From an uncultured Prevotella sp. (GTDB lineage Bacteria; Bacteroidota; Bacteroidia; Bacteroidales; Bacteroidaceae), in the NCBI GenBank assembly GCA_905235975.1, contig CAJONT010000068.1, positions 1 to 41,605 of the forward strand: a DNA stretch of 41,605 nucleotides, given 5' to 3'. Shown piece after piece: positions 17,467 to 27,500 of this stretch (within the stretch, counting starts at the first letter, position 1; the number at the start of each line of letters is the position of its first letter). The notes under the pieces were generated by a model. It saw only the letters and a list, made by a program, of their open reading frames with translations, had not been told where the DNA came from and did no database searches. The translations under genes and the position numbers were made by a program.

Positions 17467-18690
17467 ATGAAACCAATCGCAAAACTAATCCTCATACTTT
17501 GGGTTGCCATGGCGGTTTTTCCCGTTAAGGCACAAAAAGTAATGATAAGCGGCATCGTGAAGAATGCGGAAACCGGCAACAGGGTGACACAGGCCAGCGT
17601 ATCGGTGCCGAAGACCAGCGTGTCGGTCGTCACCAACGATGACGGATTCTTCACCCTTAAGGTGGACAAAGTGCCTGATGCCATAGATGTCTCCCACTTG
17701 GGATATAAAACGAAAAAAGTGAAGCTCGGTGCCAACCACGAAAACCTTGCCATTGCACTGCAGCCAATATCCATCGACTTGACAGAACTGGTGGTGTGGA
17801 CGGAAAATCCACGTGACTTGGTGAATATCGCCATTTCGAAGATTCCCGACAACTATAGTAAAGTGCCGCAACTTTACAACTGCTTCTACCGAGAGACGGC
17901 CATGAAGCGCAACCATTTTGTCTATGTGGCTGAAGGGGTGGTGGATATGTACAAGACGGCCTACAACAAAACAAATGTGAGAGACAGGGTCGCTATCATC
18001 AAAGGTCGGCGACTGCTCAGTCCGAAGCAAAGTGACACCCTCACGGTGAAAGTGATGGGTGGCCCCGTGCAGCCTATACAGCTCGATGTGGTGAAAAACC
18101 TTGACTTTCTCCTCAACCCGGAAGATTTGGCCAATTACGCTTTCAGCCTGTTGCCGATGGCCACCATCGACGACCGGCTGCAATATGTGGTGCAGATCGC
18201 TCCCGCCACCGTGCTTCCGTACGCACTCTTCTACGGCAAACTGTACATAGACCGTGAGACGCTGGCTTTCACAAGGGTAGAACTGGAACTTGACATGGAA
18301 GACAAGGCCAAGGCCACACGTTTCATGCTGGTGAGGAAACCCAACGGCGTGAGATTCAAACCGAAGGAGATGTCGTGCTACATCGACTATAAATATGAGG
18401 ACGGACTCACTACCATCAGCTATATACGCAACACGTTCCGTTTCAACTGCGACTGGAAACGGAAATTCTTCTCGACATCCTTTACCGCTTTCTGCGAAAT
18501 GGTTGTGACCGACCGCGATGAAGACAACCCGAAGCCTATTTCGGGGAGAATCTCCTTCGATTCGAAAGATGCCTTCTACGACAAGGTGGACTATTTCCGT
18601 GACCCGGAATTCTGGGAAGACTATAATATCATAGAACCTTCCGAGTCGCTCGACAAGGCCATCAACAAACTGGTGAAGAAACATCAATAG
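17467..18690 (+). CDS. Carboxypeptidase-regulatory-like (CarboxypepD_reg) domain protein
   Basis: Starts MKPIAKLILILWVAMAVFPVKAQKVMISGIVKNAETGNRVTQASVSVPKTSVSVVTNDDGFFTLKVDKVPDAIDVSHLGYKTKKVKLG. The in-frame extension to 17320 (no signal sequence at its N-terminus) is rejected. Confidence 0.85.
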   Translation: MKPIAKLILILWVAMAVFPVKAQKVMISGIVKNAETGNRVTQASVSVPKTSVSVVTNDDGFFTLKVDKVPDAIDVSHLGYKTKKVKLGANHENLAIALQPISIDLTELVVWTENPRDLVNIAISKIPDNYSKVPQLYNCFYRETAMKRNHFVYVAEGVVDMYKTAYNKTNVRDRVAIIKGRRLLSPKQSDTLTVKVMGGPVQPIQLDVVKNLDFLLNPEDLANYAFSLLPMATIDDRLQYVVQIAPATVLPYALFYGKLYIDRETLAFTRVELELDMEDKAKATRFMLVRKPNGVRFKPKEMSCYIDYKYEDGLTTISYIRNTFRFNCDWKRKFFSTSFTAFCEMVVTDRDEDNPKPISGRISFDSKDAFYDKVDYFRDPEFWEDYNIIEPSESLDKAINKLVKKHQ

Positions 18691-18697
18691 GGTATGT

Positions 18698-18718
18698 GCG
18701 GCATGTCCTCCATGCCGC
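18698..18718. terminator. Hairpin between convergent genes
   Basis: GCGGCATG TCCTC CATGCCGC: 8-bp perfect stem, 5-nt loop, between the + strand stop at 18690 and the - strand stop at 18729. Confidence 0.6.
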
Positions 18719-18728
18719 CCAGACCGCT

Positions 18729-20789
18729 CTATTTCTCTATCAATATACGGGCATCGACTGCCGTCACCGTCTCCTCGTCGGCCAAGAGCGGATTGATGTC
18801 CATCTCTTTTATCTCGGTGGCGAAACGCAGCAGGGTGGAAAGACGCACGATGACCTCGGCAAACTTCTTCTTGTTGATACCCTTCTGGCCGCGTGTGCCC
18901 TCAATGATTTTATAGCCGCGCAGTGAGTGAATCATGGAGTAGGCCTCGCCATAGGAGAGGGGCGCCAAACCACTCGACACATCCTTCAGCACTTCTACAA
19001 AAATGCCGCCCAGACCGCAGAGCACGGTATGCCCGAAACGGGGCTCGTACTTGGCTCCGACAAACAGCTCTGTGCCCTTGAGCATCTTCTGTACCATCAC
19101 CGCCTTGGCATTGGGAATGGCCATCATGCGGGCAAATTCAAGCCGCAGGTGCTCTGGCGTGCGCACGTCGAGCGCCACACCGCCCACGTCGCTCTTGTGT
19201 ATCGGTCCCACCACCTTGGTCACCACGGGGTAGCCGATGCGGTCGGCAAATGCCACGAGTTCTTCCTCGTCTGCGCTCACAAACTCTGGTACGAGGGGGA
19301 TACCGGCACACTGTAGCAGGGCATGCACAAGGTGCGGCGGGATGTAGCCGTTGCCCTCAATGCCGGAGATGATTTCACGGATGCGGGGCACGTCGACGCC
19401 GAACAGCTCAATCTCAGGAGGGGCTGGTGCCGGGGTCTGCATAATCTGCGTGAGGGCGGTGGCAAGCACCACCTCGTCGCTGAAGTTGACATGACCCTTG
19501 CTGAGGAAGTCTTCCACCTCGGGACCTGCGGTGTGCAGACTGGGCAGGATGGGGAATACCGGCTTCTTGCATTCTTGTATCTTCTTGTGCAGCACGTCGT
19601 AGGTCTCGTACAACTGCACCAAGCCGGGGGTGCCGAAGATTACCATAATGGCATCGATGTTGTCGAAACGGTTCTCACAGTAGTCAATGGCAATACCAAG
19701 ATGTTCGGGCGTGCCGGTGGCAAGAATGTCGATGGGGTTGGCGGCGGAGGCACCGGGAAAGAGCTTCGACTTCAATTCGTCGGCAATGGGACCCTCAAGC
19801 GGCGGGATGTTAAGGCCGCCTTTGCTCAGGGCATCGGTGAGCATCACACCGGGACCGCCGGCATGGGTGACAATGGCAAAGTTCTTGCCCGTGATGGGGG
19901 GCAGCGTGAATATGCACCCCACCGTGGTAAGCTCCTCGCGGGAGAAACAACGCACAATGCCTGCCTTGCGGAACAAGGCTTCTACGGCGGAATCGCTGCT
20001 GGCAATGGCTCCGGTGTGCGACGAGGCGGCTCTGCTGCCGCTCTCGCTGCTGCCCGCCTTGATGGCGGCTATGCGGCAGCCCTTGCGGATGAGCGAACTG
20101 GCATGGAACAGCAACTTGTCGGGGTTGGAGATGTTTTCTATGTAGAGCAGTTTGACCTGGGAGTCGCGGCTGGGCTTGAAATTCTCGTCCATATATTGCA
20201 GCACATCTTCTATGCCTATCTGCTTGCCGTTTCCGATACTCCAGACGGAGTTGAACTGCAATCCCTTGATGACAGCCGACTCGAGGATGAACACGGCAGT
20301 GGCACCGCTACCCGATATGAAGTCCACGCCCTTGGGGTTCAGATTGGGTATGGGCTTGGTGAACACGCTGTGGTGATAGGCATTGAGCAGACCGATGCAA
20401 TTGGGACCTATCAGCGCGGCTCCGTAACGCTCACAGGTGTCGAGTATGCGCTGCTCCAAGACGGCTCCTGCGGCGGTTTCTTCGCCGAATCCGGCCGAGA
20501 TAATGATGAAGGCCCGCACCTGCTTCTCTGCGGCGAGGAATTCTACGGAGTCAGGACACATGCGTGCCGGTATGACAAGTATGGCAAGGTCGGTGGGTGG
20601 AAGGTCCTTGACATCGTTAAACACCTTGATGCCCTGTACCTCATCTTCTTTCGGATTCACCACACGGAGGGTGCCTGTATAGCCTCCGCTGAGTAGATTG
20701 CGCACCACGGCACCGCCTGGCTTGTGCACATTGTTGGAGCCTCCTATCACGACGATACTCTCTGGTTGTAGTAGTTGCTTGTTAATCAT
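18729..20789 (-). CDS. ADP-forming acetate/acyl-CoA synthetase family protein (fused alpha and beta subunits)
   Basis: 686 aa. CoA-binding N-terminus SIVVIGGSNNVHKPGGAVVRNLLSGGYTGTLRVVNPKEDEVQG; SSHTGAIASSDSAVEALFRKAG with phospho-His; ATP-grasp C-terminus GYPVVTKVVGPIHKSDVGGVALDV. Confidence 0.93.
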   Translation of the reverse strand: MINKQLLQPESIVVIGGSNNVHKPGGAVVRNLLSGGYTGTLRVVNPKEDEVQGIKVFNDVKDLPPTDLAILVIPARMCPDSVEFLAAEKQVRAFIIISAGFGEETAAGAVLEQRILDTCERYGAALIGPNCIGLLNAYHHSVFTKPIPNLNPKGVDFISGSGATAVFILESAVIKGLQFNSVWSIGNGKQIGIEDVLQYMDENFKPSRDSQVKLLYIENISNPDKLLFHASSLIRKGCRIAAIKAGSSESGSRAASSHTGAIASSDSAVEALFRKAGIVRCFSREELTTVGCIFTLPPITGKNFAIVTHAGGPGVMLTDALSKGGLNIPPLEGPIADELKSKLFPGASAANPIDILATGTPEHLGIAIDYCENRFDNIDAIMVIFGTPGLVQLYETYDVLHKKIQECKKPVFPILPSLHTAGPEVEDFLSKGHVNFSDEVVLATALTQIMQTPAPAPPEIELFGVDVPRIREIISGIEGNGYIPPHLVHALLQCAGIPLVPEFVSADEEELVAFADRIGYPVVTKVVGPIHKSDVGGVALDVRTPEHLRLEFARMMAIPNAKAVMVQKMLKGTELFVGAKYEPRFGHTVLCGLGGIFVEVLKDVSSGLAPLSYGEAYSMIHSLRGYKIIEGTRGQKGINKKKFAEVIVRLSTLLRFATEIKEMDINPLLADEETVTAVDARILIEK

Positions 20790-20853
20790 AGTATTTTCAT
20801 GTTGCTGAAAGGTTTTATGTCTTTTGGATTGATGTTGGAAGATAGACTCTGCG

Positions 20854-21267
20854 TCATTCTCCTATCACAGTGGCCACAATGCGACGGCTGCCGCCGACAT
20901 CGCGAAACTCACAAAGATAGACGCCTTGCCATGTGCCGAGATTGAGCCTGTGGCGGGTGATGGGGATGGTGACGCTCACCCCGGTAATCACCTCCTTGGC
21001 ATGGCTGGGCATGTCGTCGCTGCCTTCTAATACGTGGGTGTAATAGGGCGCGTCTTGCGGCACAAGCCGGTCGAATATGGCCGCCAGGTCGGTGCGCACG
21101 TCGGGGTCGGCATTCTCGCAGATGCTCAGGGCACAACTGGTGTGCTTCACAAAGAGATGGAGCACACCAGTGGCCGGCAGACCATGCAAATGGTCGGCTA
21201 TCTCACTGGTGATGAGGTGGAAACCCCTGGGCCGTGGCCGTAGCGCAAATTCTTTTTGCCAAATCAT
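20854..21267 (-). CDS. YjbQ-family (UPF0047) secondary thiamine-phosphate synthase enzyme
   Basis: 137 aa. LFVKHTSCALSICENADPDVRTDL...YTHVLEGSDDMPSHAKEVITGVSVTIPITRHRLNLGTWQGVYLCEFRD is characteristic. Confidence 0.93.
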   Translation of the reverse strand: MIWQKEFALRPRPRGFHLITSEIADHLHGLPATGVLHLFVKHTSCALSICENADPDVRTDLAAIFDRLVPQDAPYYTHVLEGSDDMPSHAKEVITGVSVTIPITRHRLNLGTWQGVYLCEFRDVGGSRRIVATVIGE

Positions 21268-21719
21268 GGATGGAGAATCTGAGCGGCATGGTCTTTAACC
21301 TTTACCTCCTTCGGCCCTATGATGCGTTCCACAGTGCCGTCTTCGGCAATGATGAATGTGGTGCGGTAGGTGCCGAAATAGGTGCGGCCTGCCATCTTCT
21401 TCTCTCCCCACACGCCAAATTGTTGCACCAACTGCTTCTCTGTGTCGGAGATGAGCGGGAAGGGAAGACCATGCTTCTCTTTGAAACGTTGGTGCGATTT
21501 CTCGCTGTCCACGCTCACTCCAATCACGGCAAATCCTTGCTCCTGCAGCGTGTCGTGATTGTCACGCAGGTTGCATGCTTCGTTGGTGCAGCCTGGAGTG
21601 GAGTCCTTGGGATAGAAATACAACACCAACTTCTTGCCGGCAAAGTCGCTCAGACGTATCTCCCGGCCATTTTCATCTCGCCCCAGAATTTCTGGAACCT
21701 TATCGCCTACTTGTATCAT
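21264..21719 (-). CDS. bcp: Thioredoxin-dependent thiol peroxidase (Bcp-type peroxiredoxin)
   Basis: MIQVGDKVPEILGRDENGREIRLSDFAGKKLVLYFYPKDSTPGCTNEACNLRDNHDTLQEQGFAVIGVSVDSEKSH. Stop overlaps the YjbQ start (ATGA). Confidence 0.93.
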   Translation of the reverse strand: MIQVGDKVPEILGRDENGREIRLSDFAGKKLVLYFYPKDSTPGCTNEACNLRDNHDTLQEQGFAVIGVSVDSEKSHQRFKEKHGLPFPLISDTEKQLVQQFGVWGEKKMAGRTYFGTYRTTFIIAEDGTVERIIGPKEVKVKDHAAQILHP

Positions 21720-21853
21720 ATCGGATGGGTTAAGGGGTGTTTTTACGGTGCGAAGATAGAAAAAATAATTGAGAAACAAAAAAATGTGCCCCGTTTTGTA
21801 TGCGATTTCACATGCTTTTTCGGAAAAGATATTGGCTAATGTTTTTTTTTGCC

Positions 21854-21861
21854 TATTTTTG
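21854..21861 (+). promoter_or_regulatory. -7 box (TATTTTTG) upstream of the iron-containing ADH
   Basis: Plus strand TATTTTTG 80 nt upstream of the ATG at 21943. Confidence 0.4.
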
Positions 21862-21942
21862 CAATCAGAACTTTGAAACAGTGACAAGTGGGTTTCGTGG
21901 CCCGCCTGTGACCATCACTAACCAATACAACAGAATAACAGC

Positions 21943-23127
21943 ATGAAAGACTTTAATTTCTATGCGCCTACCGAGATTGTCTTCGGACGGCAGTCGGAGG
22001 AGCAAGTGGCCTCCCTTGTACAACGATACAACGGCAAGAAAGTGCTTATACACTACGGAGGAAAGAGTGCAAAGCGTTCGGGACTGCTCGACAAGATGGA
22101 GGGCTTGCTGAAAGAGGCTGGCATTCCTTTTGTGACCCTTGGCGGCGTGGTGCCCAATCCGAGGCTCTCGCTGGTGAGAGAAGGTATCCAACTGTGCCGA
22201 AAGGAGCAGGTAGACTTCATCCTTGCGGTGGGTGGAGGTAGCGTAATCGACTCGGCAAAGGCCATCGGATATGGCGTGCCCTATGAGGGCGACGTGTGGG
22301 ACTTCTGGCTTGGCAAAGACACGCCCAAGGCCTGCCTCCCCATCGGCTCCGTACTTACAATCCCTGCAGCAGGCAGTGAGATGAGCAACAGCTGTGTCAT
22401 CTCCAACGAGGAAACAGGACTGAAACTGGGTTTCAACAGCAACCTCTGCCGCAACAAGTTCTGCATTATGAATCCGGAGCGCACCTTCACCCTGCCGCCC
22501 TACCAAACTGCAGCCGGCGCCACCGATATCATGATGCACACGATGGAACGTTATTTTACCGTGCATGACGACATGACACTCACCGACGGCATTGCCGAAG
22601 CGCTGATGCGTACGGTGAAAGACTGTGTGTTTGATGTGCTGCACAACCCGGAAGACTATCGTGCACGTGCCCAAATCATGTGGGCGGGAAGCCTGTCACA
22701 CAACGACCTGACAGAGTGCGGCTCCTGCAAGGATTTCGCCACGCATAAGTTGGAGCATGAACTGAGCGCCATGTTCGACGTGACACACGGCGCCGGACTC
22801 GCAGCACTATGGGGCAGTTGGGCACGTTATGTGCTGCCCGGCCATGAGGCTCGCTTTGCGCGCTTCGCCGTCAACGTGATGGGGGTGGACAATGATTTCA
22901 CCGACCCGAAGCGCACGGCACTTAAAGGCATCGAGGCCGTAGAGAATTTCTATCGTGCCATCGGCATGCCAGTGGGCATTTCACAACTGATAGGGCGTAC
23001 CCTCACAGAGGAGGAAATAGCCGAACTGGCACGCAAGGCCAGTCGTGACGGCAAACTGAAACTGGGTAACATCCGCGTGCTCGAAACGAGCGACATGGAA
23101 GAGGTGTTCCGCCTGGCTAACTATTGA
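21943..23127 (+). CDS. Iron-containing alcohol dehydrogenase (butanol dehydrogenase-like)
   Basis: 394 aa. MKDFNFYAPTEIVFGRQSEEQ...ILAVGGGSVIDSAKAI...HKLEHELSAMFDVTHGAGLAALWGSWARY. Confidence 0.95.
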   Translation: MKDFNFYAPTEIVFGRQSEEQVASLVQRYNGKKVLIHYGGKSAKRSGLLDKMEGLLKEAGIPFVTLGGVVPNPRLSLVREGIQLCRKEQVDFILAVGGGSVIDSAKAIGYGVPYEGDVWDFWLGKDTPKACLPIGSVLTIPAAGSEMSNSCVISNEETGLKLGFNSNLCRNKFCIMNPERTFTLPPYQTAAGATDIMMHTMERYFTVHDDMTLTDGIAEALMRTVKDCVFDVLHNPEDYRARAQIMWAGSLSHNDLTECGSCKDFATHKLEHELSAMFDVTHGAGLAALWGSWARYVLPGHEARFARFAVNVMGVDNDFTDPKRTALKGIEAVENFYRAIGMPVGISQLIGRTLTEEEIAELARKASRDGKLKLGNIRVLETSDMEEVFRLANY

Positions 23128-24422
23128 TGGACTTCCGCAATAGGCAAATACTGCGGCTGGCCATACCCTCTATCATATCGAACATCACGGTGCCGCTGCT
23201 GGGACTCGTCGATGTGGCCATCGTTGGTCACATCGGCGATGCTGCCTATATCGGCGCAATTGCCGTAGGCTCCATGGTGTTCAACATCTTGTACTGGCTT
23301 TTCGGCTTCCTGCGCATGGGCACCAGCGGACTCACTTCGCAGGCCTTGGGCAGGAGAGACCCGCCACGTGTGGTCGACTCGCTGATGCGTTCCGTGTGCG
23401 TGGCACTGGGCATCGCACTCCTTATCCTTTTGGGACAGCAACCCATCAGGTGGCTCGCTTTCGCACTCGTAGGCCCTGAACCCGATACCCTGCTGCTGGC
23501 AACCCAATATTACCACATCTGTGTGTGGGGCGCACCTGCCACACTCGTGCTGTCCAGTATCTCAGGATGGTTCGTGGGCATGCAGAACACACGCCTGCCC
23601 ATGGTAGTGGCTGTCTTTCAAAATCTCTTCAACATAGCTGCCAGCCTGCTCTTTGTCTTTGTCTTCCATTGGCAGGTGAAGGGGGTGGCGGCAGGCACAG
23701 TGCTCGCGCAATATGCCGGCTTGGCGGCTGCTGCCGGACTCTTATACAAACATTTCGGGAAGTGGAAAAAGTTCGTAAAATGGAAAAACCTTTTCAACTT
23801 TTCAGAAATGTCCCGTTTTTTCAAAGTCAATACGGATATATTCTTCCGCACCCTTTGTCTCGTCTCTGTCAACTTCTTCTTCCTCTCGGCTGGTGCCAGA
23901 CAAGGAAACTTAATCCTGGCGGTGAATACGCTGCTCACACAACTGTACATCCTCTTCTCCTTCTTTATGGACGGGTTTGCCTTTGCCGGTGAAGCGATGT
24001 GCGGCAAGTATTATGGGGCAGCCGACAGAAAGGCTCTTCACGATACGGTGCGCCACCTGTTTGGCTGGGGTATGCTTCTCATGATTGTTTTTGTGTTGAT
24101 TTATCTCATTGGTGGTCAACATTTTCTTAATTTGCTGACAGATGATGTGCAAGTCTCGGAAACCTCAATGACTTACCTCGTCTGGGCATTGGCAGTGCCT
24201 GTGGTGGGCATGGCAGCATTCGTATGGGATGGGGTGTTTATAGGACTTACCGCGACCAAGGGAATGCTGCTGTCTTCAGCCGTCGCCACCATCGTATTTT
24301 TCGTACTGTTCTTCTCTTTGCCGAAGTCATGGGGAAATCATGCACTGTGGTTCGCCTTTGTAACCTATTTAGGGGTAAGGGGTGCCGTGCAAACAATATT
24401 GTATCCTAATATTGTAAAATAA
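23127..24422 (+). CDS. MATE family efflux transporter (DinF-like)
   Basis: MDFRNRQILRLAIPSIISNITVPLLGLVDVAIVGHIGDAAYIGAIAVGSMVFNILYWLFGFLRMGTSGLTSQALGRRD. Start overlaps the ADH stop (TGATG). Confidence 0.94.
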   Translation: MDFRNRQILRLAIPSIISNITVPLLGLVDVAIVGHIGDAAYIGAIAVGSMVFNILYWLFGFLRMGTSGLTSQALGRRDPPRVVDSLMRSVCVALGIALLILLGQQPIRWLAFALVGPEPDTLLLATQYYHICVWGAPATLVLSSISGWFVGMQNTRLPMVVAVFQNLFNIAASLLFVFVFHWQVKGVAAGTVLAQYAGLAAAAGLLYKHFGKWKKFVKWKNLFNFSEMSRFFKVNTDIFFRTLCLVSVNFFFLSAGARQGNLILAVNTLLTQLYILFSFFMDGFAFAGEAMCGKYYGAADRKALHDTVRHLFGWGMLLMIVFVLIYLIGGQHFLNLLTDDVQVSETSMTYLVWALAVPVVGMAAFVWDGVFIGLTATKGMLLSSAVATIVFFVLFFSLPKSWGNHALWFAFVTYLGVRGAVQTILYPNIVK

Positions 24423-24451
24423 ATTCTGTATTTTCAGAATCTTTTCTTCTT
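24423..24451 (+). terminator. Weak intrinsic terminator after MATE
   Basis: ATTCTG TATTTT CAGAAT followed by CTTTTCTTCTT. Confidence 0.4.
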
Positions 24452-24525
24452 GATGTGTAAAAATGTTAATTTATGCAAATTCATCGCGTATACGCATATA
24501 AACATCTAAAAATGGGGAAAAGATA

Positions 24526-24556
24526 TTTGAGGAATCATAAAAAAAAGTTATCTTTG
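24526..24556 (+). promoter_or_regulatory. Bacteroidetes promoter (TTTG-N19-TATCTTTG) for the A2M gene
   Basis: TTTG 24526-24529, 19-nt spacer, TATCTTTG 24549-24556, 30 nt upstream of the ATG at 24586. Confidence 0.7.
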
Positions 24557-24585
24557 CAGTCTAAGTGTTTTTAAATTCTTACAAA

Positions 24586-27500
24586 ATGAAGCTCTTTTCT
24601 TACATTTTGACCATTATTTGCCTCCTTCCAATCAAAGGCGGAGCACAGACGTACAAGTCGCTCTGGAATCAGGTGGAAGAGGCAAGAGGAAAAGACCTTC
24701 CCCGGAATGAACTGGAAAAACTCGACCTCATCATCGAGAAGGCTCGGGTAGAAAAGCAATATGGGCATCTGCTGAAAGCTTCACTCCGACACATCCAGGT
24801 GTCATGTGTGATCACTCCTGATACCATTTACAGCGAAGTGGAAAAGTTGGAGAAAATGGAGCAGGAGGCTCGTGAGAAAGATCCTGTGCTTGCTGCCGTG
24901 TGGAACACCGTTCTGGGTAGTGTGTACAGAGAAAATCACCAGTTGGGTAAAAGCAATATGGCCGATTCTTGCTTTGTGGCGGCTCTTGCAAACCCCGACC
25001 TCCTGGCTAAGCACAAGGTGTCGGAATATAAGGAAATCATAGAGAACGGCTACGATGGGAAGTGGTTCAACAACGACCTCCTCAGCGTGATTGGCTATCA
25101 GGCCAAGAAATATTCCATCCTCCACAAATACTATAGCAATACGTCTTGCAAGACGGCAGCTTGCCTCACCGCCTGTGAGTTGGTGCGTGCCGGACGGGAT
25201 ATGGACGACAAATACCTGTTATGGTCGGAACGACTGCCTGTGATAGATTCCCTCATCACCCTCTATGGCGACACTAAGGTGGGCGGCGAACTGGCTGTGC
25301 TGCGCTACAATGTGCTGGAAGGTCAGAGTTCTGTGACATTGGAGGAAAGAGTCAAGTTTATCGACTATGCTGTGGACAAGTGGAGAAATTGGCCCAGAAT
25401 CAATATCTTGCGAAATGAGAAGAATAGACTCACACAGCCCTTCTTCAGTGTCAGCATGGGCAGCAGATTCAATGTGCCTTCACAGCCACGCCTTGTGAAA
25501 GACTTCAACGTGCGCAACATTGAGGAGGTGACAATGACTGTGACACGACTCTCACTCGATGCAAGCAGAGACTATAACCTGAATAAGAAAGAAGACCTTG
25601 CCTTGCTGAAAGGAGCCATGACCGACAAACAGTGGGTGCTGACACGGCAATACAAAGGATTGCCGGCATACGAGAGTAAGAAAGACAGCCTGGAGCTGCC
25701 CGGACTGCCCGTGGGCATGTATCTCGTAGAGCTTTCTACCAACAACAAGAAAATCCCCGTGTCGAGGGCTCTCTATTACGTGAGCGATGTGCAGGTAATA
25801 GCCCTCGGACTGCCGCAGAACACCACACGTTACGCCGTGGTGAGTGCCACCACAGGACAACCTCTTGCCGGGGCGAAACTTCGTATCCAGACTTACGACA
25901 GCAAGAAAAATGGCGAGAACAAGACCGAGACCTACAACCTGAATTGTGATGAGAATGGCGAGGCCTTGTTCGTGATTAACAATTTGACGGAACGCGTGCA
26001 GAGAGTGTTCGCCTATACGGAGGATGACAAATACTGCCCCGAAGAGAATCTCTACGGCTACTTCCAAAGTAACAGCAACCAACGCCCGCACGATGTGGTG
26101 GAAGTCTATACCGACCGGTCTATCTACCGACCCGGACAGAAGGTGCAGGTGGGCATCATCACCTACCGACATGACGGCAACCTGACCACCGTGGCCAAGG
26201 AAACCCAGATAAATGTGGAACTGAGAGACGCCAATGGCAAGGTGGTGGAAAAGAAAAACACTACGACCGATGCCTTCGGAAAGGGTAGTGTGGAATTCGA
26301 CCTCCCCGAAAACGGACTCACCGGCGTGTTCTCCCTCTCTGCCTCGAACGGACACACGACATTCAGGGTGGAACAGTACAAACGGCCTACCTATGAGGTG
26401 ACTTTCCCCGAAATACATGAAGCCTACAAGGCAGGCGACACCGTAACGGTGAAAGGACATGCCACGACCTACAGCGGAGTGCCCGTGCAGGGTGCAAAGG
26501 TGAAATACACCGTCAAAAGACGAAATGCCTGGTGGTGGGGATACCGGGGCAACTCGGGCGAAACGCTGCTTGAGGGTGAGACAACTACCGACAGCGAGGG
26601 CGCTTTCGATGTCGCAATGCCCATGCTGCTGCCTGACGGCGCATCAAAGAGTTATGCGTTCTACAACATTACGGCTGTGGCTGATGTGACTGACAACGGC
26701 GGAGAGTCGCACGCTGCCGAAATCACGCTTCCTCTCGGTTCTCGCGCCACCGTGCTGGCTTGTAACATGCCGTCAAAAATAGAACGTGACAGTCTGAAAA
26801 CCTTACGTTTCGACTATAAGAACATGGCAGGTGCCGACCTGGATGCGGAAGTGACCTATTATGTGGACGATGCAACCCATACCTATACGGCACGTACCAA
26901 TATGGAAATGCCCGTGGGCTTCGACACCAAGGCACTCGGCTCTGGCAAACATCGACTCACCGCTGTCTGCGGCCAAGATACCGTACGTTGCGATTTCGTC
27001 ATGTTCAGCCTCGATGACAAGGTGCCCTGTGAGAAGACATCCGACTGGTTCTATGCCACCGACAAGGCGTTCCCCTCCGACGGCAGTCCGGTCGTTGTGC
27101 AGATTGGCAGCTCCGACCCTGACACGCATGTGCTTTACAACGTCATAAGCGGACATAACGTGCTGGAGTCGGGTTGCCTGGAATTGAACAACAGTATCTT
27201 CACCAGAGCGTTCAACTATGACGAGAGCTACGGAAACGGTATCCTTGTAACTTATGCCTGGGTGAAGAACGGAAGGACCTATACCCATGAGGTCGCCCTG
27301 TCCAGACCCTTGCCCGACCGCAAACTGCACATGGAATGGGCCACATTCCGCGACAAACTGGTGCCGGGACAGAAGGAACAATGGACACTGAAGGTGACAC
27401 GGCCTGACGGCAGTCCTGCCTCTGCCCAAGTTATGGCTACGATGTACGACAAGTCGCTCGACCAAATCTATGGCCACGACTGGCATTTCGCCCCCGTCTT

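Noticed and set aside
16938-18687. 304-aa and 400-aa minus-strand ORFs around the carboxypeptidase-regulatory-like gene
   Set aside because: Both are mainly antisense to the 17467..18690 gene, and the former also runs into the M1 gene in another frame; no domain similarity.
19323-20696. 457-aa plus-strand ORF opposite the acyl-CoA synthetase
   Set aside because: Antisense shadow of a gene with clear CoA-binding and ATP-grasp motifs.
21720-21887. N-terminal extension of Bcp (MSLFQSSDCKNRQKKTLANIFSEKACEIAYK...)
   Set aside because: Known Bcp proteins begin near MIQVGDKVPEI; the extension overlaps the intergenic promoter region.
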